Under the pieces are notes generated by a model. The model ran no database searches. It was not told the origin of the DNA and worked only from the letters and a program-made list of their open reading frames with translations. Of a DNA stretch of 58,551 nucleotides, positions 1 through 8,192 are shown one piece after another. The stretch comes from Cellulosimicrobium cellulans (GTDB lineage Bacteria > Actinomycetota > Actinomycetes > Actinomycetales > Cellulomonadaceae): NCBI RefSeq assembly GCF_016921195.1, contig NZ_JAFGYF010000016.1, positions 1 through 58,551 on the forward strand, given 5' to 3'. Position 1 is the first letter of the stretch; each line of letters begins with the position of its first letter. The position numbers and the translations under genes are program-made.

Positions 1-120
1 GGTGGTGCCGCGTCGTGGTCGGGCCTGGCGGGAGCCGCGAGGAACGAGCGGCGGATGGTAGACGCGGCACCACCACCCACCCCGCCCACCCAGGGCAACC
101 ACACGCCGTCGAGCACAAGA

Positions 121-158
121 ACCACGGCTCTACCTCGCGCGACCACGGCTCTACCTCG
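121..158. repeat. 17-bp tandem direct repeat
   Basis: Two perfect copies of ACCACGGCTCTACCTCG occupy 121-137 and 142-158, 21 bases apart. They lie in the 200 bases at the window start, where I see no convincing gene. Function unknown; probably the decayed 3' flank of the oxidoreductase gene. Confidence 0.6.
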
Positions 159-185
159 GCCGACCGAGGTTCTCCCTCGGTCGGC
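159..185 (-). terminator. Hairpin terminator of the oxidoreductase gene
   Basis: A perfect 10-bp inverted repeat (159-168 and 176-185, 7-base loop) sits 16 bases past the stop codon of the minus-strand oxidoreductase. There is no clear U tract, as is usual for GC-rich actinobacteria. Confidence 0.55.
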
Positions 186-201
186 TCAGCCCTCGGGTGG
201 G

Positions 202-1242
202 TCAGACGTCGAGGAGCCTGCCCTCGCGGGCGCTGCGGCGGGCGGCGTCGAGGACCTCGGCGGTCCGCACGGCGTCGCGCGGGTCGACGGGCACGGGACC
301 GCCGTCGAGGAGCCAGGCGGCGACGGCGCGGTAGAAGTCGGCGTGCCCGCCGGGCGCCTGCGGGACGGGCTCGCGGTCGCGACCACGCGTGACCCAGCCG
401 AGGGTGCCGTCCGGTGCCGCGTCGTCGAACACCTCGAAGGGAGACGCGTCGTTCTCGAAGGTCGTCACGACGTACGCGCCGGCGGTCCCGAGCACGCGCG
501 TGCGCGGCCCCGGGGCACCGACGACGGAGCCGGCCCAGAGGCGGCTCACGACGGCGTTCCCGTCGGCGTCGGGCTCGTGGTGCAGCACGAGGAACACGTC
601 GTCCTCGGTGGGCGTGGTGTGCGAGCGCAGCTCGGCCCACACGCCGGTGACGCGACCGAAGAGCTGGGTCGCGGAGTCGACGAGGTGCGGCCCGAGGTCG
701 AGGAGCAGGCCGCCTCCGACGAGGTCGTTCTCCTTCCAGCGCTGCTGCGGCACGGGACGCCACCGCTCCCACCGGCGCTCGAACGTGTGGACGCGCCCGA
801 TCTCTCCGCGGTCGAGCACGGAGCGCAGCGTGAGCTGCTCGGGGTCCCAGCGCCGGTTCTGGAAGACGGTGAGGGGCGTCCCGGTCTCCTCGGCCACGTC
901 CACGACGGCGCGGGACGCCGCGGCGCCGAGCGCGAGCGGCTTGTCGACGACGACCGGCACGCCGGCTCGGGCGAGCGCGGTGGCGTGGTCGGCGTGCAGG
1001 GCCGACGGGCTCGCGACGACGACGACGTCGTAGGCGGCACGGTCGGCGAGGAGCGCGTCGAGGTCGTCGTGCAGGTGCGCGTCGGGCCAGTCCTCGACCG
1101 CGGCGGCGCGGCGCTCGGGCGACCGGACGACGACCGCCGTGACGACGTGCCCGGCCTCGCGGACCAGGCGCGCGTGGATGCCGCGACCCGCCCCTCCGTA
1201 CCCGACGATCCCGACCCTGAGCGTGTGCGCGGCGGTGTCCAT
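202..1242 (-). CDS. Gfo/Idh/MocA family oxidoreductase
   Basis: Predicted 346-residue NAD(P)-dependent sugar or inositol dehydrogenase-like enzyme of the Gfo/Idh/MocA family. The N-terminal Rossmann fold carries the glycine motif GYGGAG at residues 14-19. The family lysine lies in DKPLAL (K101), which in known members helps position cofactor and substrate. The C-terminal half is the alpha/beta substrate domain; the length is normal for the family. The ATG at 1242 is chosen because TAGATT ends 7 bases upstream, which suits a leaderless transcript. The gene is monocistronic and divergent from the HNH gene. The substrate cannot be told from the sequence. Confidence 0.85.
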   Translation of the reverse strand: MDTAAHTLRVGIVGYGGAGRGIHARLVREAGHVVTAVVVRSPERRAAAVEDWPDAHLHDDLDALLADRAAYDVVVVASPSALHADHATALARAGVPVVVDKPLALGAAASRAVVDVAEETGTPLTVFQNRRWDPEQLTLRSVLDRGEIGRVHTFERRWERWRPVPQQRWKENDLVGGGLLLDLGPHLVDSATQLFGRVTGVWAELRSHTTPTEDDVFLVLHHEPDADGNAVVSRLWAGSVVGAPGPRTRVLGTAGAYVVTTFENDASPFEVFDDAAPDGTLGWVTRGRDREPVPQAPGGHADFYRAVAAWLLDGGPVPVDPRDAVRTAEVLDAARRSAREGRLLDV

Positions 1243-1249
1243 GCCGCCC

Positions 1250-1255
1250 AATCTA
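1250..1255 (-). promoter_or_regulatory. Leaderless -10 element of the oxidoreductase
   Basis: TAGATT on the minus strand ends 7 bases before the ATG. No Shine-Dalgarno fits in the gap, so transcription probably starts at the start codon. Confidence 0.6.
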
Positions 1256-1393
1256 GCCTCGACCGGAGCGGTCCTGCGGAGTGGTCCGAGCACGCTCTGG
1301 GACCTGGCAGAATGTGCGCGTTGGTCCGGTATGGAACGCTGCGTACCGCCTCGCGCGGGTCGGGCCGAGAATCGGTTTCGGGAAGGTCGTCCC

Positions 1394-2107
1394 TTGAGCA
1401 CCACGAGCCGCCGCGTCCCTCGTCGGAGCGTCCTGCGCTACGTCCTCATCGCCCTCGCGGTCGCCATCGTCGTTGCGAACGTCATCAACCAGCGGTCCGT
1501 CGCCGCCGACGACGAGCCGGCCCCTGCTCCCGGGAGCGCGCTCGAGGCGCTGGCCCGGCTCGAGGTCAAGGGGCCCGGCCCGGACACGGGCTACGAGCGC
1601 GGGCTCTTCGGTCCCGCGTGGGCGGACGTCGACGGCAACGGGTGCGACACCCGCAACGACATCCTCGCGCGCGACCTCACCGACCTCACCTTCTCGACGC
1701 GGGGCGAGGTCTGCGAGGTGCGCACGGGCACCTTCCAGGACCCGTACACCGGCGAGACCATCGACTTCCGCCGCGGCAACGCGACCAGCATGGCCGTCCA
1801 GATCGACCACGTGGTCCCGCTGCTCGACGCGTGGCGCAAGGGCGCGCGCGCCTGGGACGACGAGACGCGCCGGCAGTTCGCCAACGACCCGCTCAACCTG
1901 CTCGCGTCCGACGGCCCCGCGAACCAGTCCAAGGGCGCGCGCGACGCGTCCGCGTGGCTGCCCCCGAACCACGCGTTCCGCTGCCCGTACGTCGCGCGGC
2001 AGATCGCTGTGAAGACGGCCTACGAGCTCTCCGTGACGCCGTCGGAGTCGGAGGCGATGGCACGCGTGCTCGAGGACTGCCCGGCAGAGCCCGTCCCCGC
2101 GGGCTGA
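1394..2107 (+). CDS. Membrane-anchored HNH nuclease-like protein (DUF1524/GmrSD C-terminal type)
   Basis: 237-residue protein with a basic N-terminus and one hydrophobic segment (about residues 14-31), then a domain facing outside the cytoplasm. The HNH core is seen as IDHVVP (D138, H139), a central NDPLNLL and a later N/K-rich NQSKG block. This is the arrangement of the small actinobacterial HNH proteins related to the C-terminal nuclease domain of GmrSD. Four cysteines (84, 107, 197, 229) could form disulfides outside the membrane. I chose TTG at 1394 because GGAAGG lies 7 bases upstream; an in-frame ATG at 1331 has no such signal and would put a polar stretch before the membrane segment. 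Its substrate, possibly extracellular DNA, is inference. Its 3' end overlaps the convergent MMPL gene by 88 bases. Confidence 0.75.
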   Translation: MSTTSRRVPRRSVLRYVLIALAVAIVVANVINQRSVAADDEPAPAPGSALEALARLEVKGPGPDTGYERGLFGPAWADVDGNGCDTRNDILARDLTDLTFSTRGEVCEVRTGTFQDPYTGETIDFRRGNATSMAVQIDHVVPLLDAWRKGARAWDDETRRQFANDPLNLLASDGPANQSKGARDASAWLPPNHAFRCPYVARQIAVKTAYELSVTPSESEAMARVLEDCPAEPVPAG

Positions 2108-4407
2108 GCCGGCTCCCCCGGCCCCCGGTCCGTGCGCCCGAGCGCGCTCGGCCACCAGGCCCGACGGCCGACGTCGTGCACGAGCGCGGGCACCAGCAGC
2201 GACCGCACGACGAGCGTGTCGACGAGCACCCCGAACGCGACGATGAACGCGAGCTGGGCGAGGAACAGCAGCGGGATGATGCCGAGCGCGGCGAACGTCG
2301 TCGCGAGCACCACGCCCGCGGAGGTGATGACGGACCCGGTGACCGCGAGACCGCGCAGCACGCCGCGCCGTGTCCCGACCCGCAGGCTCTCCTCGCGCAC
2401 GCGCGTCATGAGGAAGATCGAGTAGTCGACCCCGAGCGCGACGAGGAAGCAGAAAGCGTAGAGCGGGACGGCCGGGTCGGCGCCCGGGAAGTCGAGCACG
2501 TGGTTGAAGACGATCGCGGCGACGCCGAGCGCGGCGCCGAACGACAGCACGTTCGCGAGCATGAGCAGCACCGGCGCGACGACCGAGCGCAGCAGCAGGA
2601 CGAGGATGAGGAGGATCACGGCGAGGACGACCGGCACGATGATGCGCAGGTCGCGCTGTCCCGCGAGCTGGGTGTCGAGGCGCTCGGCGGCCGCGCCGCC
2701 GACGACGGCCTCGGGCGAGACGTCGTGCACGGCGCCGCGGAGCGCCGCGACGGTCTCCACGGCCTCCTGGCTGTCGGACGGCGCGTCCGTGGTGACGTCG
2801 ACGCGCACCTGCCCGTCGACGACGAGCGGGTCGCCCTGGGCGGGCGCACCAGGGGCGACGGCGGGCTGGTCGGTGACGGGGGTCGCCGCGGCGACGCCGT
2901 CCGTGCCCTCGGCCGCCGCGACGACGGCGTCGAGGTCCGCCTCCGGGGCGACGACCGTCGCGGGCTGGGCGGAGACGCCCTCGAAGTGCTCGGTGAGCGA
3001 CTCCTCGCCGGCCACCGAGTCGACGTCCGCGAGGAACACCTCGGAGTCGCCGGTGCCCTCGGCGTCGAGCGTCGGGACGAACGCCGCGCACGCGGCGAGC
3101 ACGAGCGCCGTGACGACCCACACGCGCCGGTCGTGCCGTCCGACGAAGCTGGCGACGCGCGACCACACGCCGTGGCCCTCGATGCTCACCGCGTCGTCGC
3201 TCGCGGCGGTCGCGGCCTGCGTGTCCGCCGCTCCGCCGTCGTGCGCGGCGTGGGCGCCCTCGTACCGGGGCATGCGCGGCCAGAACAGCCCGCGCGAGCG
3301 CTGCCCGGCGACGAGCAGGAGGGCCGGCAGGAGCGTGAGCGCGGCGACGAACGCCGCGGCGATGCCGATCGCGGCGACCGGACCCAGGCTGCGGTTCGAC
3401 GACAGGTCGGACAGCAGGAGGCACAGCAGGCCCGCGATCACCGTCCCGGCGCTCGCGGCGATGGGCTCGACCGAGGCGCGCACGGCGCGGCGCAGCGCGG
3501 TCGTGGTCGAGCGGACGAGGCGCAGCTCCTCCCGGTACCGCGCGACGACGAGCAACGAGTAGTCGACGGCGGCGCCGACGACGAGGATCGAGAGGATGCC
3601 CTGCGACTGCCCGTTGAGCGTGAGGACGTCGGCCGCCGCGAGGTGGTAGACGACGAGCCCCGCGAGCGTCAGCGCGAGCACGGCCGTGAGGATGACGATG
3701 AAGGGCAGGATCGGCGACCGGTAGACGATCGCGAGGATCACGAGCACCGCCCCGAGCGCGACGAGCAGGAGGACCGTGTCGATCCCGCCGAACGCGGTCA
3801 CGAGGTCGGCGACGAACCCGGCGGGGCCGGTGACCCACACGTCGAGCGATGTCCCGGCGAGCCCTCCGTCGGCCGCGTCGGCGGCGGCGAGGTCGCGCAG
3901 CGCGCCCACCGCGAGCTCGCTCACGCTGTCCTCCTCGGCCCCGATCCGGTCGGACGCGACGGCGGCGTCGAGCGAGACGACGACGAGCGCGGCCTCGCCG
4001 TCCTCGGACGGCACGACGACGGGGTCGGCGACGGAGACGTCGCCCACGGTGGCGGGCTCGTCGCCCGACGTGCCCTCGAGCGGGGCGTCGGGCACGGCCT
4101 GCGCGTAGGCGTCGAGCGCGGCGAGACCGTCGGGCGTGAGGGCGCTGCCGTCCCCTGTGGTGGCGACGACGAGCGCGGGGAGCGTCTCGGAGTCGGTGAA
4201 CTCCTGCGCCACCTCGGCGGCGCGCGTCGACTCGGCGCTCGCGGGGAGGAACGCCGCGGCGTCGTTGGTCTGCACGCTGCTCAGGCGACCCTGCGCCTGT
4301 CCGCCCAGTGCGCCGATGGCCATCCACAGACCGATGACTGCGACAATGACCAGTCCGCGGAGGAACCCGCCCGTCCGATTGCTCAGCATGCTGAGGAATG
4401 GTGCCAT
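2020..4407 (-). CDS. MMPL/RND family transporter
   Basis: About 795-residue RND-superfamily exporter of the MMPL type. It has an N-terminal membrane segment, a large periplasm-like loop, a five- to six-helix bundle (about residues 200-370), a second extracytoplasmic domain and a second helix bundle near the C-terminus. Conserved acidic residues lie in AVDYSLLVVARYREE and the matching GVDYSIFLMTRVREE of the second half, where the family proton relay sits. Such proteins export lipids, drugs or siderophores in other actinobacteria; the cargo here is unknown. The start is uncertain: ATG at 4407 is used, but ATG at 4389 is also plausible. It is divergent from a MarR gene 20 bases away, so control by that regulator is likely. 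Confidence 0.85.
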   Translation of the reverse strand: MAPFLSMLSNRTGGFLRGLVIVAVIGLWMAIGALGGQAQGRLSSVQTNDAAAFLPASAESTRAAEVAQEFTDSETLPALVVATTGDGSALTPDGLAALDAYAQAVPDAPLEGTSGDEPATVGDVSVADPVVVPSEDGEAALVVVSLDAAVASDRIGAEEDSVSELAVGALRDLAAADAADGGLAGTSLDVWVTGPAGFVADLVTAFGGIDTVLLLVALGAVLVILAIVYRSPILPFIVILTAVLALTLAGLVVYHLAAADVLTLNGQSQGILSILVVGAAVDYSLLVVARYREELRLVRSTTTALRRAVRASVEPIAASAGTVIAGLLCLLLSDLSSNRSLGPVAAIGIAAAFVAALTLLPALLLVAGQRSRGLFWPRMPRYEGAHAAHDGGAADTQAATAASDDAVSIEGHGVWSRVASFVGRHDRRVWVVTALVLAACAAFVPTLDAEGTGDSEVFLADVDSVAGEESLTEHFEGVSAQPATVVAPEADLDAVVAAAEGTDGVAAATPVTDQPAVAPGAPAQGDPLVVDGQVRVDVTTDAPSDSQEAVETVAALRGAVHDVSPEAVVGGAAAERLDTQLAGQRDLRIIVPVVLAVILLILVLLLRSVVAPVLLMLANVLSFGAALGVAAIVFNHVLDFPGADPAVPLYAFCFLVALGVDYSIFLMTRVREESLRVGTRRGVLRGLAVTGSVITSAGVVLATTFAALGIIPLLFLAQLAFIVAFGVLVDTLVVRSLLVPALVHDVGRRAWWPSALGRTDRGPGEPAQPAGTGSAGQSSSTRAIASDSDGVTESS
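4382..4395. promoter_or_regulatory. Palindrome at the MMPL start, possible MarR operator
   Basis: CTCAGCATGCTGAG is a perfect 14-bp palindrome. It contains the alternative MMPL start codon (4387-4389, minus strand) and lies 33 bases from the marR start. MarR dimers bind palindromes of this size, but the site is partly coding, so assignment is tentative. Confidence 0.35.
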
Positions 4408-4427
4408 GGTGGAGGGAGGAACGCACG

Positions 4428-4931
4428 TTGGAGCTGTCACCGAGGGACCGCACCGGGCCGTACGCCGACCCGGACGTCGGGGACCCCACGCCCACCGAGC
4501 CCCAGGAGTGGGCCACCGGCCGCCTCCTGTTCGCCGTCGCGCGCCGGATCGAGCGGGAGTGGAACGCCCACCTCGGGAAGTGGGACCTCAACCACGCGGG
4601 CTTCCCGGTGCTGATGCACCTGCTCGGCGGTCCTCGCTCACAGCGGGTGCTCGCCGACGAGTCGGGGGTGACCGAGCAGACCATGAGCCGGATCGTCGCC
4701 CGGCTCGAACGCTCGGGCTACGTCACCCGCACCGACGACCCCACCGACCGGCGCCGTCGCGCCGTCGCGATCACCCCGGCCGGGCGAGAGGCCGGCCTGG
4801 CGGCCGCCCGGAGGCGCCCCGCGGAGGAGCTCGCGACGCGCGGGCTCGACGACGTCCAGGTGGCAGCGCTGCGCGAGGCGCTGCTCACGCTCCTCAAGAC
4901 CCTTCCCCGCTCACCCCTGGACGAGGGTTAG
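4428..4931 (+). CDS. MarR family transcriptional regulator
   Basis: 167-residue winged-helix regulator. The core reads from the dimerisation helix through ESGVTEQTMSRIVARLERSG (recognition helix) to the wing DDPTDRRRRAVAITPAGR, the classic MarR wing with its D-R contacts. Start TTG at 4428 is supported by a strong purine run, GGAGGGAGGA at 4411-4420, 7 bases upstream. It is divergent from the MMPL exporter and is probably its local repressor, released by a small ligand. The stop codon TAG at 4929-4931 is also the first half of the lipB -10 hexamer. Confidence 0.9.
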   Translation: MELSPRDRTGPYADPDVGDPTPTEPQEWATGRLLFAVARRIEREWNAHLGKWDLNHAGFPVLMHLLGGPRSQRVLADESGVTEQTMSRIVARLERSGYVTRTDDPTDRRRRAVAITPAGREAGLAAARRRPAEELATRGLDDVQVAALREALLTLLKTLPRSPLDEG

Positions 4932-4934
4932 CCT
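4929..4934 (+). promoter_or_regulatory. Leaderless -10 element of lipB
   Basis: TAGCCT, sharing its TAG with the marR stop codon, ends 6 bases before the lipB ATG. Confidence 0.6.
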
Positions 4935-4940
4935 GGGCCG

Positions 4941-5627
4941 ATGGAGCTGCTCTCGCTGCCCGGTCTCACGGAGTACCACGAGGCCTGGGACCTCCAGCGC
5001 GCGGTGCACGACGACGTCGTCGCCGGCGCCCGGCCGGACACCCTGATCCTCGTCGAGCACCCCGACGTCTACACCGCCGGGCGCCGGACCAACCGCTCGG
5101 AGCGGCCCGACGACGGCACGCCCGTCGTCGACGTCGACCGCGGCGGGAAGATCACCTGGCACGGCCCCGGCCAGCAGGTCGCGTACCCGATCGTGCGGCT
5201 CGCCGAGCCGGTCGACGTCGTCGCGTACGTGCGCGCGCTCGAGGAGGCCGTGATGGCGGTGTGCGCGCGGCTCGGCCTCGCGACGATGCGCGTCGAGGGC
5301 CGCAGCGGGGTCTGGGTCGCGACGGACGAGACCCGGCGCGACCGCAAGGTGTGCGCGATCGGCGTGCGGGTCGCCAAGGGCGTGACGATGCACGGCCTCG
5401 CCCTCAACTGCGTCCCCGACCTGTCGCGCTTCGACCGGATCGTCCCGTGCGGGATCGAGGACGCCGACGTGACGTCGCTCACCGCCGAGCTCGGGCGCGA
5501 GGTCACGCTGGCGGAGGTCGCGCCGCTGCTCGTCGCCGCGCTGGAGGACACGCTCGCCCCGCTGCTCGCCGCGACGGCGACCGACGACACGCAGCGCACC
5601 TCCCCGCAGGACGCTCTCGCGGGCTAG
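4941..5627 (+). CDS. lipB: Lipoyl(octanoyl) transferase LipB
   Basis: 228-residue cytosolic octanoyltransferase that moves octanoyl from acyl carrier protein to the lipoyl domains of pyruvate and 2-oxoglutarate dehydrogenase complexes and to GcvH. Diagnostic features are HGPGQ at 74-78, the catalytic lysine K136 in KVCAIGV and the acyl-accepting cysteine C170 in PCGIED. These correspond to K135 and C169 of the E. coli enzyme. It lies 1.5 kb upstream of lipA, which inserts the sulfurs, with an MFS transporter between them. The start is fixed by the -10 hexamer just upstream, and no Shine-Dalgarno is present. Confidence 0.96.
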   Translation: MELLSLPGLTEYHEAWDLQRAVHDDVVAGARPDTLILVEHPDVYTAGRRTNRSERPDDGTPVVDVDRGGKITWHGPGQQVAYPIVRLAEPVDVVAYVRALEEAVMAVCARLGLATMRVEGRSGVWVATDETRRDRKVCAIGVRVAKGVTMHGLALNCVPDLSRFDRIVPCGIEDADVTSLTAELGREVTLAEVAPLLVAALEDTLAPLLAATATDDTQRTSPQDALAG

Positions 5628-5630
5628 GCT
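5625..5630 (+). promoter_or_regulatory. Candidate -10 element for the MFS gene
   Basis: TAGGCT just after the lipB stop would give a leader of about 75 bases before the MFS start. The -35 is not obvious. Confidence 0.4.
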
Positions 5631-5710
5631 GGGGACTCCAGGGAATCCTCGCGCGCCGGAGTACGGGTGGGTCGGCGCGCGGCAGGACGTACCCCGAGGA
5701 CCTGGACCGC

Positions 5711-7063
5711 ATGACCACCACCCCCGCGCGCCCGACGTCGCGCCCCCGCACCGCCCCCCACCCCCCTGAACGACCTGACGCGCCCGCGCGCACGGGCTAC
5801 GCCCGGCTGCCGCAGCTCGCCGGACGCACGTTCCTCCCCGTGGCGTTCCTCGCCCGGCTCCCGTTCTCGATGCTCACGATCGGGACCCTGCTCCTCGTGT
5901 CGTCGACGACGTCGTCCGTCGCGCTCGGCGGCCTCGCGTCGGCCGCGACGGCGCTCGGCACCGCCCTCGGCGGCCCGACCCAGGGCGCGCTCGCCGACCG
6001 CGTCGGGCAGCGCCGGGTCCTGCTCGTCGCCGTCCCCGTCGCGACGCTCGCCGTGCTCGGCCTCGTGCTCGCCGCCGCCACGCCCGGCGCGACGGCAGCG
6101 GTCCTCGCCGCCGCAGCGGTCACCGGGGCGAGCGCACCCCAGGTCGGCCCGCTCGCGCGCGTGCGCTGGCTCCGCCTCGCGGCCGACGAGCCGCGCACCG
6201 TCGAGGCCGCGATGAGCTACGAGAGCACCGCCGACGAGGTGAGCTTCGTGCTCGGCCCCGCCCTCGTCGGGGTCCTCGCGTCGGCCGGCTCGCCCCAGGT
6301 CGCGGTCCTCGTCGCCGCGGGCGGGATCGCCGTCTTCGGCACCGCGTTCGCGCTCCACCCCACCGCGCGTGCGGCCGCCCCGCGGGCGACGTCCGACGAC
6401 GCCGCGCCCCGGGGCGAGACGACGGCGGGCGGGCGCTCGGTCGGGATCGCGACGCTCGTGCGGCGCGAGGCCGTCGTGCTCGTCGGCATGCTCGCGATGG
6501 GCCTGCTGTTCGGCGGGACCCAGGCCGCGCTCACCGCGCTGACGCGCGACGCCGGGGTGCCCGGGAGCGCGGGACTCGTCTACGCCGTGATGGGCGTGGG
6601 CTCGGCCGTCACGGCGTTGTCGGTCGTCGCGCTCCCCCGCCGCTGGGGCCCGCGCAGCCGGTGGATCACGTTCGCCGTCGGGCTCGTGGCCGGCACTCTC
6701 GGCCTCGTCCTCGCCGCCTCCCTCGCCGCCTCGAGCGGCTCGCTGGCGGCCGTCGTCGTCGCGGTCGCCGCGACCGGCCTGTTCGTCGGGCCCGTCATGG
6801 TCACGGTGTTCACCGTCGCGGGCGACCGCGCGCCCGCCGGGCGGACGGCATCGGCCATGACGCTCGTGGCGAGCGCGAACGTCGTCGGCGTCGCGATCGG
6901 CGCGTCCGGGGGCGGCGCGCTCGCCGATGCCGTCTCGACGACGACCGCCTTCTCGCTGCCCGTCGTCGCGGCAGTCCTGCTCGTCGTGACCGGGGTGTCG
7001 CTGACGTCACGTCCACAGGGTGAGCGACGCGCGGGAGACGACGAGCGCGAGCGCGTAGTCTGA
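5711..7063 (+). CDS. MFS transporter
   Basis: 450-residue major facilitator. The first 35 residues are a polar, proline-rich extension, followed by about 12 hydrophobic helices. The cytoplasmic loop between helices 2 and 3 carries the motif A-like GALADRVGQRR. The sequence most resembles the drug/metabolite exporters often placed near lipB in Micrococcales. Its position between lipB and lipA suggests only co-location; a role in lipoate transport is not shown. GAGG lies 11 bases before the ATG, a long spacing, so the start is moderately sure. Confidence 0.85.
   Translation: MTTTPARPTSRPRTAPHPPERPDAPARTGYARLPQLAGRTFLPVAFLARLPFSMLTIGTLLLVSSTTSSVALGGLASAATALGTALGGPTQGALADRVGQRRVLLVAVPVATLAVLGLVLAAATPGATAAVLAAAAVTGASAPQVGPLARVRWLRLAADEPRTVEAAMSYESTADEVSFVLGPALVGVLASAGSPQVAVLVAAGGIAVFGTAFALHPTARAAAPRATSDDAAPRGETTAGGRSVGIATLVRREAVVLVGMLAMGLLFGGTQAALTALTRDAGVPGSAGLVYAVMGVGSAVTALSVVALPRRWGPRSRWITFAVGLVAGTLGLVLAASLAASSGSLAAVVVAVAATGLFVGPVMVTVFTVAGDRAPAGRTASAMTLVASANVVGVAIGASGGGALADAVSTTTAFSLPVVAAVLLVVTGVSLTSRPQGERRAGDDERERVV
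7056..7061 (+). promoter_or_regulatory. Candidate -10 element of lipA
   Basis: TAGTCT overlaps the MFS stop codon and would give lipA a leader of about 105 bases. No known riboswitch fold was recognised in that leader. Confidence 0.4.
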
Positions 7064-7171
7064 CCGGAGTCCGGCGTCGTACCAGGGCGCGCGCACCCGA
7101 ACGGTGGGCCGCCCGCCTGCCTGCTCGGCGCGACGTCGGCGCTCACTCGCCACGACGACCGGGAGACACCC

Positions 7172-8182
7172 GTGACGATCGCACCTGAAGGACGGCGCAT
7201 GCTGCGGGTCGAGGCCCGCAACGCCGCGACGCCGATCGAGAAGAAGCCCGAGTGGATCAAGACCCGCGCGACGATGGGTCCTGAGTACTCCGAGCTCAAG
7301 GGCCTCGTGAAGCGCGAGGGCCTGCACACGGTCTGCGAGGAGGCGGGCTGTCCCAACATCTTCGAGTGCTGGGAGGACCGCGAGGCGACGTTCCTCATCG
7401 GCGGCGACCAGTGCACGCGGCGCTGCGACTTCTGCCAGATCGACACGGGCAAGCCAGCGGACTTCGACGCCGACGAGCCGCGCCGCGTCGCGGAGTCCGT
7501 CCAGGCGATGGGCCTGCGCTACTCGACGATAACGGGCGTCGCGCGCGACGACCTCCCCGACGGCGGTGCCTGGCTGTACGCGGAGACCGTCCGCCAGATC
7601 CACCAGCTCAACCCGGGCACCGGCGTCGAGCTGCTCATCCCCGACTTCAACGCGATCCCCGAGCTGCTCGACGAGGTGAACGCGTCGCGCCCCGAGGTGC
7701 TCGCGCACAACCTCGAGACCGTGCCCCGCATCTTCAAGCAGATCCGCCCGGGCTTCCGCTACGAGCGCTCGCTGTCCGTGCTCACGCGGGCGCGCGAGGC
7801 CGGGCTCGTGACCAAGTCGAACATCATCCTCGGCATGGGCGAGACGATCGACGAGGCCAAGGAGGCGCTGCAGGACCTGCACGACGCCGGCTGCGACCTC
7901 GTGACGATCACGCAGTACCTGCGCCCGTCGCTGCGCCACCACCCGGTGGACCGGTGGGTCAAGCCTGAGGAGTTCGTCGAGCTGTCCGACGCCGCGGAGG
8001 AGATCGGCTTCCTCGGCGTCATGTCCGGCCCGCTCGTGCGGTCGTCGTACCGCGCGGGACGCCTGTGGGGGCAGGCCATGACGCGCCGCGGCATGGAGAT
8101 CCCCGCGGCGCTCGCGCACCTCGCCGAGCCGACGACGTCCCGCCAGGAGGCCGCGAGCCTGCTGGCCCGCTCGCCCCACTAG
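7172..8182 (+). CDS. lipA: Lipoyl synthase LipA
   Basis: 336-residue radical SAM enzyme that inserts two sulfur atoms into octanoyl groups on lipoyl domains. The auxiliary 4Fe-4S cluster ligands are C55, C60 and C66 ([12 protein letters not shown]). The radical SAM cluster ligands are C81, C85 and C88 (CTRRCDFC). The C-terminal RSSYRA contains the serine that in characterised LipA ligates the sacrificial auxiliary cluster. Length is normal. The start is GTG at 7172, with GGGAGA 5 bases upstream. It is followed by the DUF4191 gene after 10 bases. Confidence 0.97.
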   Translation: MTIAPEGRRMLRVEARNAATPIEKKPEWIKTRATMGPEYSELKGLVKREGLHTVCEEAGCPNIFECWEDREATFLIGGDQCTRRCDFCQIDTGKPADFDADEPRRVAESVQAMGLRYSTITGVARDDLPDGGAWLYAETVRQIHQLNPGTGVELLIPDFNAIPELLDEVNASRPEVLAHNLETVPRIFKQIRPGFRYERSLSVLTRAREAGLVTKSNIILGMGETIDEAKEALQDLHDAGCDLVTITQYLRPSLRHHPVDRWVKPEEFVELSDAAEEIGFLGVMSGPLVRSSYRAGRLWGQAMTRRGMEIPAALAHLAEPTTSRQEAASLLARSPH

Positions 8183-8185
8183 ACT
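8180..8185 (+). promoter_or_regulatory. Leaderless -10 element of the DUF4191 gene
   Basis: TAGACT, whose TAG is the lipA stop codon, ends 7 bases before the DUF4191 ATG. Confidence 0.6.
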
Positions 8186-8192
8186 GACCCGC

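Noticed and set aside
55-4614. A very long open frame on the plus strand opposite the oxidoreductase and MMPL genes, and many similar long frames opposite other genes
   Set aside because: These follow from GC-ending codons on the real strand; their translations are low-complexity Arg/Ala/Gly/Pro text with no domain, and they lie exactly opposite well-supported genes.
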